In this document: in pieces, positions 44,769 to 52,386 of the stretch
How positions within the stretch are numbered: the first letter of the stretch is position 1
Layout of the letters: the number at the start of each line of letters is the position of its first letter
Assembly (NCBI RefSeq): GCF_009939225.1
Contig: NZ_JAACJR010000008.1
Location: 1,665,377-1,729,376 of the forward strand
DNA: 64,000 bases
Direction: 5' to 3'
Source of the DNA: Sediminibacterium soli
GTDB taxonomy: Bacteria > Bacteroidota > Bacteroidia > Chitinophagales > Chitinophagaceae
Notes under the pieces: generated by a model
Seen by the model: the letters and a program-made list of their open reading frames with translations, nothing else
Databases searched by the model: none
What the model was told of the DNA's origin: nothing
Made by a program: the position numbers and the translations under genes

Positions 44769-45608
44769 TCATCTTTCGGAAACAAACGTGTTTCCCTGTT
44801 TTACATCGCCGGTTTCAAATCCTTTTTTAAACCAGTACATACGTTGCTGCGAAGTGCCATGTGTAAAGGCATCCGGCACCACATAACCCTGGCTCTGCAT
44901 CTGCAAACGGTCGTCGCCGATGGCGTTGGCGGCCGTCAATGCCGATTCAATATCGCCGCTTTCGAGCAGCTGTTTCATTTTCTGCGCGCGGTTGGCCCAT
45001 ACGCCTGCATAGAAATCGGCCTGCAGCTCGGCCTTCACGGAAAGTTTGTTGTATTCCTTTTCACTCAGGGCACTGCGCTGCTGCTCCAGTTCGTCGTATG
45101 TGCCCATGAGTTTCTGTATGTGATGACCAACCTCATGTGCGATCACATACGCCATTGCAAACTCACCGGGTGCCTTGAAACGGCGCGAGAGCTCGTCAAA
45201 AAAAGAAAGGTCGAGGTAGATCCGTTCATCGGAAGGGCAATAAAAAGGACCGGTAGCCGCGCTCGAAAAACCGCAGCCCGACTGTGTTTGCTGGGTAAAG
45301 AGTACCATGGTGGGTTGCGAATAATGACCGCCGTTTTCCTTAAACACCTGTTCCCACACGTCTTCGGTATCTGCCAGCACCACTTTGGAAAACGACGCAA
45401 GCCGTTCTTCCTCCGGACTGCGCGGCGCGGAAACCTGTTGCTGCGGCTGCAGGGTCTGCGTTGGCAGATCAGAGGGGTTGCCGCCAAGCAGCAGGTACAA
45501 TATGCCGATGATCACGGCACCGATGCCGCCGCCGGCAATGATGCCACCGCCGCCGATACCGCGGCGATCGTCTACATTATCGCTTTCGCGTCGTCCCTGC
45601 CAGCGCAT
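44769..45608 (-). CDS. Neutral zinc metallopeptidase, YpfJ family
   Basis: A 279-residue protein with a basic N terminus, one transmembrane segment (GIGGGGIIAGGGIGAVIIGILYLLLGG) and a catalytic domain. The zinc motif is HEVGHHIQ in AYVIAHEVGHHIQKLMGTYDELEQQRSALSEKEY, followed by the third ligand region ELQADFYAGVWANRA. The FYCPSDERIYLDLSFFDELSRRF stretch is typical of the family. It is probably anchored in the inner membrane. Substrate and regulation are unknown. Confidence 0.92.
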   Translation of the reverse strand: MRWQGRRESDNVDDRRGIGGGGIIAGGGIGAVIIGILYLLLGGNPSDLPTQTLQPQQQVSAPRSPEEERLASFSKVVLADTEDVWEQVFKENGGHYSQPTMVLFTQQTQSGCGFSSAATGPFYCPSDERIYLDLSFFDELSRRFKAPGEFAMAYVIAHEVGHHIQKLMGTYDELEQQRSALSEKEYNKLSVKAELQADFYAGVWANRAQKMKQLLESGDIESALTAANAIGDDRLQMQSQGYVVPDAFTHGTSQQRMYWFKKGFETGDVKQGNTFVSER

Positions 45609-45634
45609 ATGTTTTGTTTTTAGCGGTTAAAAAA

Positions 45635-46144
45635 TCATGCCTTTTCAAGCAGTTTCACCCATATATAATCATCCAGCACCTGGTTGTTCTTGATCACAGC
45701 CCTGCGTTGAATGGACTCGAGGTAAAAACCGTTCTTACGCAGCACCTGCATGGATGCGGCATTGTGTGCAAATACATGTGCAAACACACGCACCATATCC
45801 AGTCTGGTTTCAATAAAGCCAAGTATCAGCCGTACGGCTTCGGTTGCTATCCCTTTTCCCCAGAAGGGTTCGCCCACCAGGTAACCGATCTCCACCGATT
45901 TGCGCGAGATGTCTTCTTTCAGCATGCAACCGATACTGCCGGCCAGCTGACCCCTGTAGTCGATGGCAAAATGCACCATCGGGTCTTCCTTGCTTACGTG
46001 CGCGATCCATTGCAGGGCATCGACAACCGTATAAGGACTGGGCAGCCTGTCACGGACATTGTTCCATATCCTGCGGTTATTGGCGATAGCGGCCAGCGGC
46101 TGTGCGTCCTGTTTTTGCCAGGGGCGTAAAACGATCTCACTCAT
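45635..46144 (-). CDS. GNAT-family N-acetyltransferase, RimJ/RimL-like
   Basis: A 169-residue protein with the GNAT fold: IVLRPWQKQDAQPLAAIANN at the start, the middle AIDYRGQLAGSIGCML, the acetyl-CoA binding EIGYLVGEPFWGKGIATEAVRLILGFI and the tail VFAHNAASMQVLRKNGFYLESIQRRAVIKN. This layout is common in ribosomal-protein or small-molecule acetyltransferases. The substrate is unknown. Its start overlaps the end of mgsA by 8 bases, so they are co-translated. Confidence 0.92.
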   Translation of the reverse strand: MSEIVLRPWQKQDAQPLAAIANNRRIWNNVRDRLPSPYTVVDALQWIAHVSKEDPMVHFAIDYRGQLAGSIGCMLKEDISRKSVEIGYLVGEPFWGKGIATEAVRLILGFIETRLDMVRVFAHVFAHNAASMQVLRKNGFYLESIQRRAVIKNNQVLDDYIWVKLLEKA

Positions 46145-46601
46145 TGTCCCTGATATCTCTGTTTAAATAATCCGTATAGTCGGGCAATATGGAATCATAA
46201 GCGGTGTGCATAAACGGCGAGGTCATGATGAAATCAGCCGTGGCGCGATCGCAGGCCATGGGAATATTCCAGGCAACGCATAGACGCAGCAGGGCTTTTA
46301 CATCGCTGTCGTGCGGCTGCGCCTCCATCGGGTCCCAGAAAAAGACCATGATGTCGATCTCCCCGTTTGCTATCATGGCGCCTATCTGCTGGTCGCCACC
46401 CAGCGGTCCGCTCAGCACCCTTTTCACCGGTCTGCCCAATTGCTCCTCCAGCAGTTTGCCCGTGGTACCGGTAGCCACCAGGTCGTGTGTGGCCAGGGCT
46501 GTTTTGTTGTAGACGGCCCAGTCTATCAGGTCGGCTTTTTTATGATCGTGCGCCACCATGGCCACTGTTTTTTTACGTCCGAGCGTTTTGATCTTTGCCA
46601 T
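46137..46601 (-). CDS. mgsA: Methylglyoxal synthase
   Basis: This 154-residue protein has the family's phosphate-binding motifs: VAMVAHDHKKADLIDWAVYNK, ATGTTGKLLEE, VLSGPLGGDQQIGAMIANGEIDIMVFFWDPMEAQPHDSDVKALLRLC and NIPMACDRATADFIM. It converts dihydroxyacetone phosphate to methylglyoxal and phosphate, a bypass that relieves sugar-phosphate stress. Its 5' end overlaps the acyltransferase gene by 29 bases. Confidence 0.95.
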   Translation of the reverse strand: MAKIKTLGRKKTVAMVAHDHKKADLIDWAVYNKTALATHDLVATGTTGKLLEEQLGRPVKRVLSGPLGGDQQIGAMIANGEIDIMVFFWDPMEAQPHDSDVKALLRLCVAWNIPMACDRATADFIMTSPFMHTAYDSILPDYTDYLNRDIRDNE

Positions 46602-47601
46602 AGGAAGGTATCAGTTTATCATGCGAAATCTCCGGTTTCTCTTCTTTGAAAAAATGCACCGCGCCAGATGCCAGTGCCGGAAAAGCCACTGTTATGAAAA
46701 ATAGGTAAATAAAAGAAACATGGTATGCCGCCAGCAGTAAAGTTATCAATAACAAATAAAACGGGTACAGCAGCAACAGCGATGCAAACAATACCGAATC
46801 GTAAAAAACGGTGGACTGGGTCTTTGCCGACACCACCATGCGTACCAGGCTAAAGGGAACGATATGCAATAAATAACCGATGACAGCGGGCAGCAGCAAT
46901 AGGTTCTTTAATCCGTTTGCCGGCGCCGGCCGGGGCACTAGTACCAGGGGCGCCAGTTGCTGCAGCATCCGGTCATTGAAACAGCGCAGGTTCTTTGCTT
47001 CTTCAGCATAAGGCAGCAGCTCTTCCGCCGACGAAGTGTTTCCCATACTGATACGCACGGTCTTACCGATGCCATGCAGGGAGTCATAAGCAATGCCTAC
47101 GGGTAAAACGCGAAACCCCGGCAGGCAACGGTTCTCCATCGCAATACGGGCCGCGCCTTTTTTGAATGGCTGCAGCGTATGGCTGTTCACGCAAATTCCT
47201 TCGATGAATATCAGTACGATGCCATTGCGGGCCAGTATCTCGCTGCAGCGTTTAAATGCATGATCGTTCAGCGCCAGGTTTTCTTTGCCTTCGGACAGGC
47301 GGTAAACGGGTATCATGTTCAGCCAGCCCAGCCATCTGCGGTGCCGGGGTTTTTGAAACGCATCTCCGCGGGCCAGGAAATGAACCGGTCTGGCAAACCG
47401 GGAGCCGATGATGACCGCATCGAGAAAAGAATTGGGATGGTTGGCAACCAGCAGCAGGGGGCCTTTTGTGCGGTAAAGACCGGAAGGACCGGAATCGATC
47501 TTCCGGCAGAAAACAGCCAGGGCCAGCCTCACGGGTATTTTGATCAACAGGTACAGCAATGAAGGGTAGCTTATGCTTAAAAATACGCAAGCCCTATTCA
47601 A
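46573..47601 (-). CDS. Lysophospholipid acyltransferase, PlsC-like
   Basis: This 342-residue protein has the PlsC motifs: NHPNSFLDAVIIGSRFARPVHFLARGDAFQKP with His and Asp four apart (motif I), the FIEGICVNSHTLQPFKKGAARIAME segment (motif III) and GFRVLPVGIAYDSL (motif IV). C-terminal hydrophobic segments (FYLLLITLLLAAYHVSFIYLFFITVAFPALAS) anchor it in the membrane. It acylates lysophosphatidic acid or a similar lipid. No ATG is available near the start, so a TTG at 47601 or a nearby in-frame TTG/GTG is used. It starts the operon with mgsA and the GNAT gene. Confidence 0.9.
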   Translation of the reverse strand: MNRACVFLSISYPSLLYLLIKIPVRLALAVFCRKIDSGPSGLYRTKGPLLLVANHPNSFLDAVIIGSRFARPVHFLARGDAFQKPRHRRWLGWLNMIPVYRLSEGKENLALNDHAFKRCSEILARNGIVLIFIEGICVNSHTLQPFKKGAARIAMENRCLPGFRVLPVGIAYDSLHGIGKTVRISMGNTSSAEELLPYAEEAKNLRCFNDRMLQQLAPLVLVPRPAPANGLKNLLLLPAVIGYLLHIVPFSLVRMVVSAKTQSTVFYDSVLFASLLLLYPFYLLLITLLLAAYHVSFIYLFFITVAFPALASGAVHFFKEEKPEISHDKLIPSYGKDQNART

Positions 47602-47682
47602 AATAGGGTGTTTAATGGTATTTAGCTTTTGTCTAATAGAAGTTTTCTATTAAAAACAGCCTGTTCCCACGAATTTCAAAAC

Positions 47683-47707
47683 AAAAAGGTCGCACCTGCG
47701 TGCAACC
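47683..47707 (-). terminator. Intrinsic terminator after recA
   Basis: On the minus strand GGTTGCAC pairs with GTGCGACC (one G-U pair) around a GCAG loop, then TTTTTG. It lies 33 bases after the recA stop. Confidence 0.75.
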
Positions 47708-47739
47708 CCTTTGTATAAACTAACCCATCTAAAAAAACT

Positions 47740-48753
47740 TTATTGTGCTTCCGCAGCCTGTTTTACATCGGAAAGCTTGGCCCTGATCTTGGCTTCGATC
47801 TCGGCAGAAAGTTCGGGATTATCTGCCAGCAGGGATTTCACCGCATCGCGGCCCTGGCCGAGTTTGTTGCTTTCATAACTGAACCAGGATCCGCTTTTCT
47901 GCACAATACCCAGTTCCACGCCCATATCGATGATCTCGCCCAGTTTGCTCACACCTTCGCCGAAAATGATATCGAATTCGGCCGCGCGGAAAGGCGGCGC
48001 CACTTTGTTCTTCACCACTTTTACTTTTACATGGTTGCCGATAGCGGCATCACCGTCTTTGATCTGCGCCGTACGGCGGATATCCAGTCGCACGGAAGCG
48101 TAAAACTTCAGCGCATTACCACCGGTGGTCGTTTCGGGGTTGCCGAACATCACACCGATCTTTTCGCGGAGCTGGTTGATGAATATGCAGATAGTGCCTG
48201 TTTTATTGATGGTGGCCGTGAGCTTACGCAGCGCCTGGCTCATCAGTCTTGCATGCAGTCCCATTTTACTGTCGCCCATCTCGCCTTCCAGTTCGCTTTT
48301 GGGAACCAGCGCGGCAACAGAATCGATCACCACCACATCCAGCGCACCGGAAAGGATCAGCCTGTCGGCGATCTCCAATGCCTGCTCACCGTAATCGGGT
48401 TGAGAGATCAGCAGGTTGTCTACATCCACACCCAGTTTCTGTGCATAGCTGCTGTCGAACGCATGTTCCGCATCTATGATGGCGCACATACCGCCTTTTT
48501 TCTGCGCTTCGGCGATCACATGCGTGGCGATGGTGGTCTTACCGGAAGACTCCGGCCCATAGATCTCCACGATACGACCCTTCGGCAATCCGCCCACGCC
48601 CAGCGCCGCATCCAGACCGATGGAACCCGTGGAAATCACTTCCATCGGCTCCTGGCTTTTTTCGTTCATCATCATCACACTGCCCTTTCCGTAGTCCTTG
48701 TCAATCTTGTCGATCGTCAGCTTTAAAGCCTTCAGTTTTTCTGCGTTACTCAT
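47740..48753 (-). CDS. recA: Recombinase A
   Basis: A 337-residue protein with Walker A GPESSGKT (residues 66-73), the Walker B region [20 protein letters not shown], loop L1 and L2 regions ([49 protein letters not shown]) and a short acidic-basic C terminus. Length is standard. It drives homologous recombination and, where present, LexA cleavage. A TAAATTTG box and an AT-rich inverted repeat lie upstream. Confidence 0.97.
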   Translation of the reverse strand: MSNAEKLKALKLTIDKIDKDYGKGSVMMMNEKSQEPMEVISTGSIGLDAALGVGGLPKGRIVEIYGPESSGKTTIATHVIAEAQKKGGMCAIIDAEHAFDSSYAQKLGVDVDNLLISQPDYGEQALEIADRLILSGALDVVVIDSVAALVPKSELEGEMGDSKMGLHARLMSQALRKLTATINKTGTICIFINQLREKIGVMFGNPETTTGGNALKFYASVRLDIRRTAQIKDGDAAIGNHVKVKVVKNKVAPPFRAAEFDIIFGEGVSKLGEIIDMGVELGIVQKSGSWFSYESNKLGQGRDAVKSLLADNPELSAEIEAKIRAKLSDVKQAAEAQ

Positions 48754-48772
48754 GGTGTCGAATTTAGAGGGT

Positions 48773-48780
48773 CAAATTTA
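48773..48780 (-). promoter_or_regulatory. -7 promoter box of recA
   Basis: Minus-strand TAAATTTG matches TAnnTTTG. The predicted leader is roughly 15-20 bases. A -33 TTTG is not clear. Confidence 0.5.
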
Positions 48781-48826
48781 ATGGAGTGGTAAAAGTAAGT
48801 CATTTTACTTATGCACACTAATTTTT

Positions 48827-48845
48827 TTAGTAATTTTTTTACTAA
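48827..48845. promoter_or_regulatory. Inverted repeat upstream of recA, possible operator
   Basis: TTAGTAA (48827-48833) and TTACTAA (48839-48845) are perfect reverse complements with a five-T spacer. It lies about 75-90 bases upstream of the recA start. It could be a binding site for an SOS-type repressor, but no such site is established for this lineage here. Confidence 0.35.
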
Positions 48846-49081
48846 CGTATTTAGTTTGCCACTTATTGCCGCGATCCAAAACTAACCGCTGCGACAGACA
48901 CACGAAAGCGTATTTATACGTGGAATTTGTGCGGGGTGTAAAAATGTACCGCCTACCACCACCATCCGCCTGCATAACAATATAACCGTGCAGCTATCAT
49001 GCCTGTTTTGGTGTAACATGATGGCAACCAACAACATATACAAGTGCCATTGATTTAACACCGCGGAACATTTGCCCCGTT

Positions 49082-49089
49082 TACTTTTG
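49082..49089 (+). promoter_or_regulatory. -7 promoter box of the START-domain gene
   Basis: TACTTTTG matches TAnnTTTG and ends four bases before the ATG, so the transcript is likely leaderless or nearly so. Confidence 0.55.
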
Positions 49090-49093
49090 CAGC

Positions 49094-49735
49094 ATGCGTA
49101 AACTATCCGCGATGATCGTGCTGGCCTGTTTGCTGTGCAGTGGTGCAGGGGCGCAGGACTGGAAACTGCGTACGAATAAAAACGGCATCCGCGTGTATGC
49201 GCGGGAAGTGCCGGGGTCAAGGATCCACGCGCTGAAAGTGGAATCTACGTTTGATGTACCGGCCTCCCGGCTGGTGGCGGTGATACTGGATATTGAGGGG
49301 GCAACCGACTGGTTATACAGTACCAAATCCTGCATACCCGTAAAAACAATGTCTGCTGCGGATGTGTATTATTATTCGGAGATAAAGTTTCCCTGGCCCG
49401 TGGCCAACCGCGATTTTGTGGCGCACCTTACCATCAGCCAGGATGCATCCACCAAAACCATTCATGCGCATGCAGAAAACGTATCTGACATGGTACCCGA
49501 GAAAAAGGGGATCGTAAGAGTAACCCAATCCATTGGCAACTGGACGATACAGCCGCTCAACAGCAACCAGGCATATGTGCAATACGAACTGCAGGTAGAC
49601 CCCGCCGGCGCATTGCCTGCCTGGCTGGTAAACATGCTGTCTTCCAGAGGTCCTTACGAATCTTTTTTCAACCTGAAAACCCAGCTGCAGAAGTCCAAAT
49701 ATGCCGGGGCGAAATATGCCTTCATCACAGACTGA
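49094..49735 (+). CDS. START-domain lipid-binding protein, exported
   Basis: A 213-residue protein with a signal peptide (MRKLSAMIVLACLLCSGAGAQ) and a START-like fold: WKLRTNKNGIRVYAREVPGSRIHALKVESTFDVPASRLVAVILDIEGATDWLYSTKSC, then YYYSEIKFPWPVANRDFVAHL and WTIQPLNSNQAYVQYELQVDPAGALPAWLVNML. The typical W..P.. pattern for START/SRPBCC is present. It probably binds a lipid or other hydrophobic ligand in the periplasm. It stands alone on the plus strand within a long minus-strand run. Confidence 0.88.
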   Translation: MRKLSAMIVLACLLCSGAGAQDWKLRTNKNGIRVYAREVPGSRIHALKVESTFDVPASRLVAVILDIEGATDWLYSTKSCIPVKTMSAADVYYYSEIKFPWPVANRDFVAHLTISQDASTKTIHAHAENVSDMVPEKKGIVRVTQSIGNWTIQPLNSNQAYVQYELQVDPAGALPAWLVNMLSSRGPYESFFNLKTQLQKSKYAGAKYAFITD

Positions 49736-49776
49736 CCTGCCGGTACTCCTAAGCGCTGATCGCCATGGCAGCCGCT

Positions 49777-50589
49777 TTATTTTTCCTTTCCCAGCCAGAG
49801 CAGGGTATTGATGATCAGCCGGTCCTGTTCGGGACTGCTGAACGTGGAGGACAGCGTTTTGTTGGTGCCACCATAGTCCATATCGTTGTGTCCCATATTC
49901 ATATACAACATGCGGTACTTTGTATTTGTCCATACCACGGGGTAATAACCGCTGCGCCATATCTCGTGCGGCTTTGGACCGGTGCCAAGCGGAAAACTGG
50001 TGGAGTCTATCGAGAACAATATCTTGATATCCGGGTTCTTCCGCAGATCGTTCTGCCAGCGATACCATTCGTTGGGCGCTGTCTTAAATGTTTCGGGGAT
50101 ATTTTTTACGGCAGGGTGATTTCGGTCTTCTTTACGAAGTATAGCCGCAGTTGGCCGCCAGGTATTGCTGCCGTACTGACCCGATCCGAGAAATACATTG
50201 TGGTACCAGTCCCAATCCTGTTTATACGCCGAAGGCGTTAAGGCAAACCCCGAGAAATGAAAACCGATAAAGCCGCCGCCATTCTCCATATACTCCTGAA
50301 ACGCCTTACGCTGCGCGGGCAGTTCGGGCCTTGTATCAAGAAAAAGTATTACCCGGTAAGCGGCCAGAAAATCCGCATTCAGCTTTGACCAGTCGTCTGT
50401 GGCATCATAGGTAAAATGGTATTGCTTGCCCATTTCGGGAAACCAGGTATTTGCCTCCTGCACAAAACTGATATGCGCCAGGTCCTGTTTGCCGGTATAG
50501 AAAGCAATTACCTTAAAGGGTTTTTGTGCAAGCGATACAACCGCTGCGACACAGGCGGCAATCGTGACCAGGGTTTTCCTGCCGTGCAT
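49777..50589 (-). CDS. ThuA-domain protein, exported
   Basis: A 270-residue protein with a signal peptide (VTIAACVAAVVSLAQ). ThuA (GATase1-like) features are FKVIAFYTGKQDLAHISFVQEANTWFPEM, AYRVILFLDTRPELPAQRKAFQEYMENGGGFIGFHFSGFA and the final WTNTKYRMLYMNMGHNDMDYGG. Members act on sugars or as trehalose-utilisation proteins in Bacteroidota and often sit in carbohydrate loci. No sugar gene adjoins this one; the rhodanese gene lies 4 bases upstream. Confidence 0.88.
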   Translation of the reverse strand: MHGRKTLVTIAACVAAVVSLAQKPFKVIAFYTGKQDLAHISFVQEANTWFPEMGKQYHFTYDATDDWSKLNADFLAAYRVILFLDTRPELPAQRKAFQEYMENGGGFIGFHFSGFALTPSAYKQDWDWYHNVFLGSGQYGSNTWRPTAAILRKEDRNHPAVKNIPETFKTAPNEWYRWQNDLRKNPDIKILFSIDSTSFPLGTGPKPHEIWRSGYYPVVWTNTKYRMLYMNMGHNDMDYGGTNKTLSSTFSSPEQDRLIINTLLWLGKEK

Positions 50590-50592
50590 GGT

Positions 50593-51093
50593 TTATTTTT
50601 TACAGGGTCCGTTGAATACACTCATTCCGCCCGACATATTGATCACGGTAAATCCTTTTTGCGTCAGCAGGTAACTTGCCCTCGGGCTGCGGTGACTGTG
50701 TGAGCAGAATACGAGTATTTCCTTTTTCCGGTATGCATCAAGTTCGCCGATCCGGGTCTCGAGTTCCTGTATGGGAATATTGATCGCATTGATGAGTGTT
50801 CCGTAATCAGGATTGGCTTTGCCGCTGTACTCTTCCCTGGTGCGCACATCGAGCAACACCATATCAGGATGGGTTTTGATATACGCGCATACCATCGATG
50901 CCGGCATATTGCGGAACGAGATACCGCTTGCTTTTACCAGTTCCATATGACAGGCACCGCAGTTGCCCGGTTTGCTGTAAACAGTGTTATCGCAGTCCTG
51001 TCCGCAGGGCATGCACCGGAACGAATCTGTCTGGAACGATGTGTGCGCAGAAAACAGGCTAAGCAGGAGGGATACAAGCAGGGAGGGCAGCAT
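50593..51093 (-). CDS. Rhodanese-like protein with an N-terminal heavy-metal-binding-like segment, exported
   Basis: A 166-residue protein with a signal peptide (SLLVSLLLSLFSAHTSFQ). Residues 20-55 hold a Cys-rich stretch, FRCMPCGQDCDNTVYSKPGNCGACHMELVK, that resembles the heavy-metal-binding domain of copper-handling proteins (CPMHPEV...GKCPKCGM), though several positions differ. The C-terminal rhodanese domain has the active-site loop LVFCSHSHRSPRA and a typical DVRTREEY. The pairing of a metal-binding motif with a sulfur-transfer domain suggests metal or thiol stress. It precedes the ThuA gene with 3 bases between them. Confidence 0.85.
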   Translation of the reverse strand: MLPSLLVSLLLSLFSAHTSFQTDSFRCMPCGQDCDNTVYSKPGNCGACHMELVKASGISFRNMPASMVCAYIKTHPDMVLLDVRTREEYSGKANPDYGTLINAINIPIQELETRIGELDAYRKKEILVFCSHSHRSPRASYLLTQKGFTVINMSGGMSVFNGPCKK

Positions 51094-51270
51094 CGGGTGA
51101 TTTTCCCTGTAAAATACATTTTCGCCGGTAAAAATGCTACGGTGCCGTCAACAGAATTTTTAGGGCAGCGCTTATTTTGTTGTAACGAAATGCATGCTGT
51201 TTCCAACGCTTTTTCAAGCGCAGCGAGGCGAGCTCCTGTTTTGTGTTTTTGCAACCTGATTCCGGCATAA

Positions 51271-51768
51271 TCACTGGTCCGCCGCTTTTTTCAGCGCGGC
51301 GATATCGAGTTTTTTCATTTTGAGCATGGCTTCCATCAGTTTTTCAGAAGCCGGCGTGGGGTTTTCGGGTGTCAACTCATTCATGATGGAAGGAACCACC
51401 TGCCAGGACAATCCGTATCTGTCTTTCAGCCAGCCGCACTGTTGCGCATTGGGATCTCCGCCCTCGCTGAGCTTGTTCCAGTAATCATCCAGCTCTTCCT
51501 GTGTTTCGCACTCAATCACAATGGAAACCGCTTCGTTGAACTGGAAATAAGGACCGCCGTTCAGCGCCATAAAAAACTGCCCCTCAAGTTCAAAATCGAT
51601 AGTCATTACGCTGCCTTCGGGTCTTTTGTGTATTTCGTACCCCGCTTTTCCAAAATGGGTGGTCTTGTGGATCCGGCCGTTTTTAAAAACGGATAGATAG
51701 AAATTCACCGCTTCTTCCGCGTTGCTGTCGAACCAGAGACAGGGATAGACCTTTTTTATTGCTGACAT
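51271..51768 (-). CDS. VOC-family protein, PhnB/3-demethylubiquinone-like
   Basis: A 165-residue protein with the VOC fold: VYPCLWFDSNAEEAVNFYLSVFKNGRIHKTTHFG, MTIDFELEGQFFMALNGGPYFQFNEAVSIVIECETQEELDDYWNKLS and CGWLKDRYGLSWQVVPSIMNEL. Such proteins bind a metal and a small substrate; the exact reaction is unknown. It is a free-standing minus-strand gene with a class C repeat element in its upstream spacer. Confidence 0.92.
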   Translation of the reverse strand: MSAIKKVYPCLWFDSNAEEAVNFYLSVFKNGRIHKTTHFGKAGYEIHKRPEGSVMTIDFELEGQFFMALNGGPYFQFNEAVSIVIECETQEELDDYWNKLSEGGDPNAQQCGWLKDRYGLSWQVVPSIMNELTPENPTPASEKLMEAMLKMKKLDIAALKKAADQ

Positions 51769-51825
51769 GGGTGTTGGTTTTGGGGAGATACTGCAAAAAG
51801 AGTTCCAGGACCGGGTTGGATGGCT

Positions 51826-51876
51826 GCATGGCTAAATTGTTATATGGTTGATAGCCATATAACAATTTAGCCATGC
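51826..51876. repeat. Iterated-word inverted-arm element, class C, perfect 22-base arms
   Basis: Bases 51826-51847 and 51855-51876 are perfect reverse complements with the 7-base loop TTGATAG. The words are GGCTAAATTGTTATATGG and complement. It lies between the VOC gene start and the end of the lipocalin-like gene. Confidence 0.85.
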
Positions 51877-51901
51877 GCTATTCCCTCAGATTCCAATCCC
51901 C

Positions 51902-52363
51902 CTATTTCCCAACCCGCAGGTACTTCTCAATATTCAGTCTTTCCACGCCTGCCGCCTCCACTTTCTCCACTCCGCGCTGTATCAGCGTGTCTCCTCTGAT
52001 GGTAACGGTGAAGCTGAAATCATGTCCTTCCCAGTCGCGGGCATTGCAGTATTCGAGGTGTTCGGTGTAGGTGCTGTCTTTCAGCGTATATGCTCCGCCG
52101 CCGGCACTGAAGGCAGCGGTTGCGGAGTCTTTTCCTTTGGCAAGATCATGCTGCATAAAGGCAAAATGCGTGGCGTTGATGATCTTGATAAAAGAACGGT
52201 CTTGGGTATAGTCAGTAACGGTGGTATCGCCTTTTTCCACCAGGGTGCCGCTGAGTAATTTCCAGGTTCCCTGCAGGGGCAGCTGTGTTGTATCCACCAC
52301 CCTGGTGTTGCAGGCAAAAAATAAGAGCAGCATCAGAAAGAAAATAACGGGTTTTTTATACAT
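51902..52363 (-). CDS. Lipocalin-like lipoprotein
   Basis: This 153-residue protein has a lipoprotein signal (MLLLFFACNTR). The mature part starts with LPLQGTWKLLSGTLVEKGDTTVTDYTQDRSFIKIINATHFAFMQHD and ends RGDTLIQRGVEKVEAAGVERLNIEKYLRV, with the GTWKL start and barrel-like strands of small lipocalin-like domains in Bacteroidota. It could bind a small ligand in the outer or inner membrane; the function is not known. Confidence 0.75.
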   Translation of the reverse strand: MYKKPVIFFLMLLLFFACNTRVVDTTQLPLQGTWKLLSGTLVEKGDTTVTDYTQDRSFIKIINATHFAFMQHDLAKGKDSATAAFSAGGGAYTLKDSTYTEHLEYCNARDWEGHDFSFTVTIRGDTLIQRGVEKVEAAGVERLNIEKYLRVGK

Positions 52364-52386
52364 GGCTGGTAATTTTTAGACGTTGA

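Larger units (their letters stand above)
48754..49093. other. Intergenic region between divergent recA and START-domain gene
   Basis: About 340 bases with no gene. It holds the recA promoter box (48773-48780), an AGTAA/TTACT pair around 48794-48808, an inverted repeat TTAGTAA/TTACTAA (48827-48845), and the START-gene promoter box (49082-49089). The middle, 48880-49060, shows nothing I can name. Confidence 0.5.

Noticed and set aside
43220..48726. Long antisense frames over the amidase (320 codons) and recA (327 codons)
   Set aside because: Both are the reverse of conserved coding sequence with strong third-position bias; no domain can be seen and no promoter faces them.
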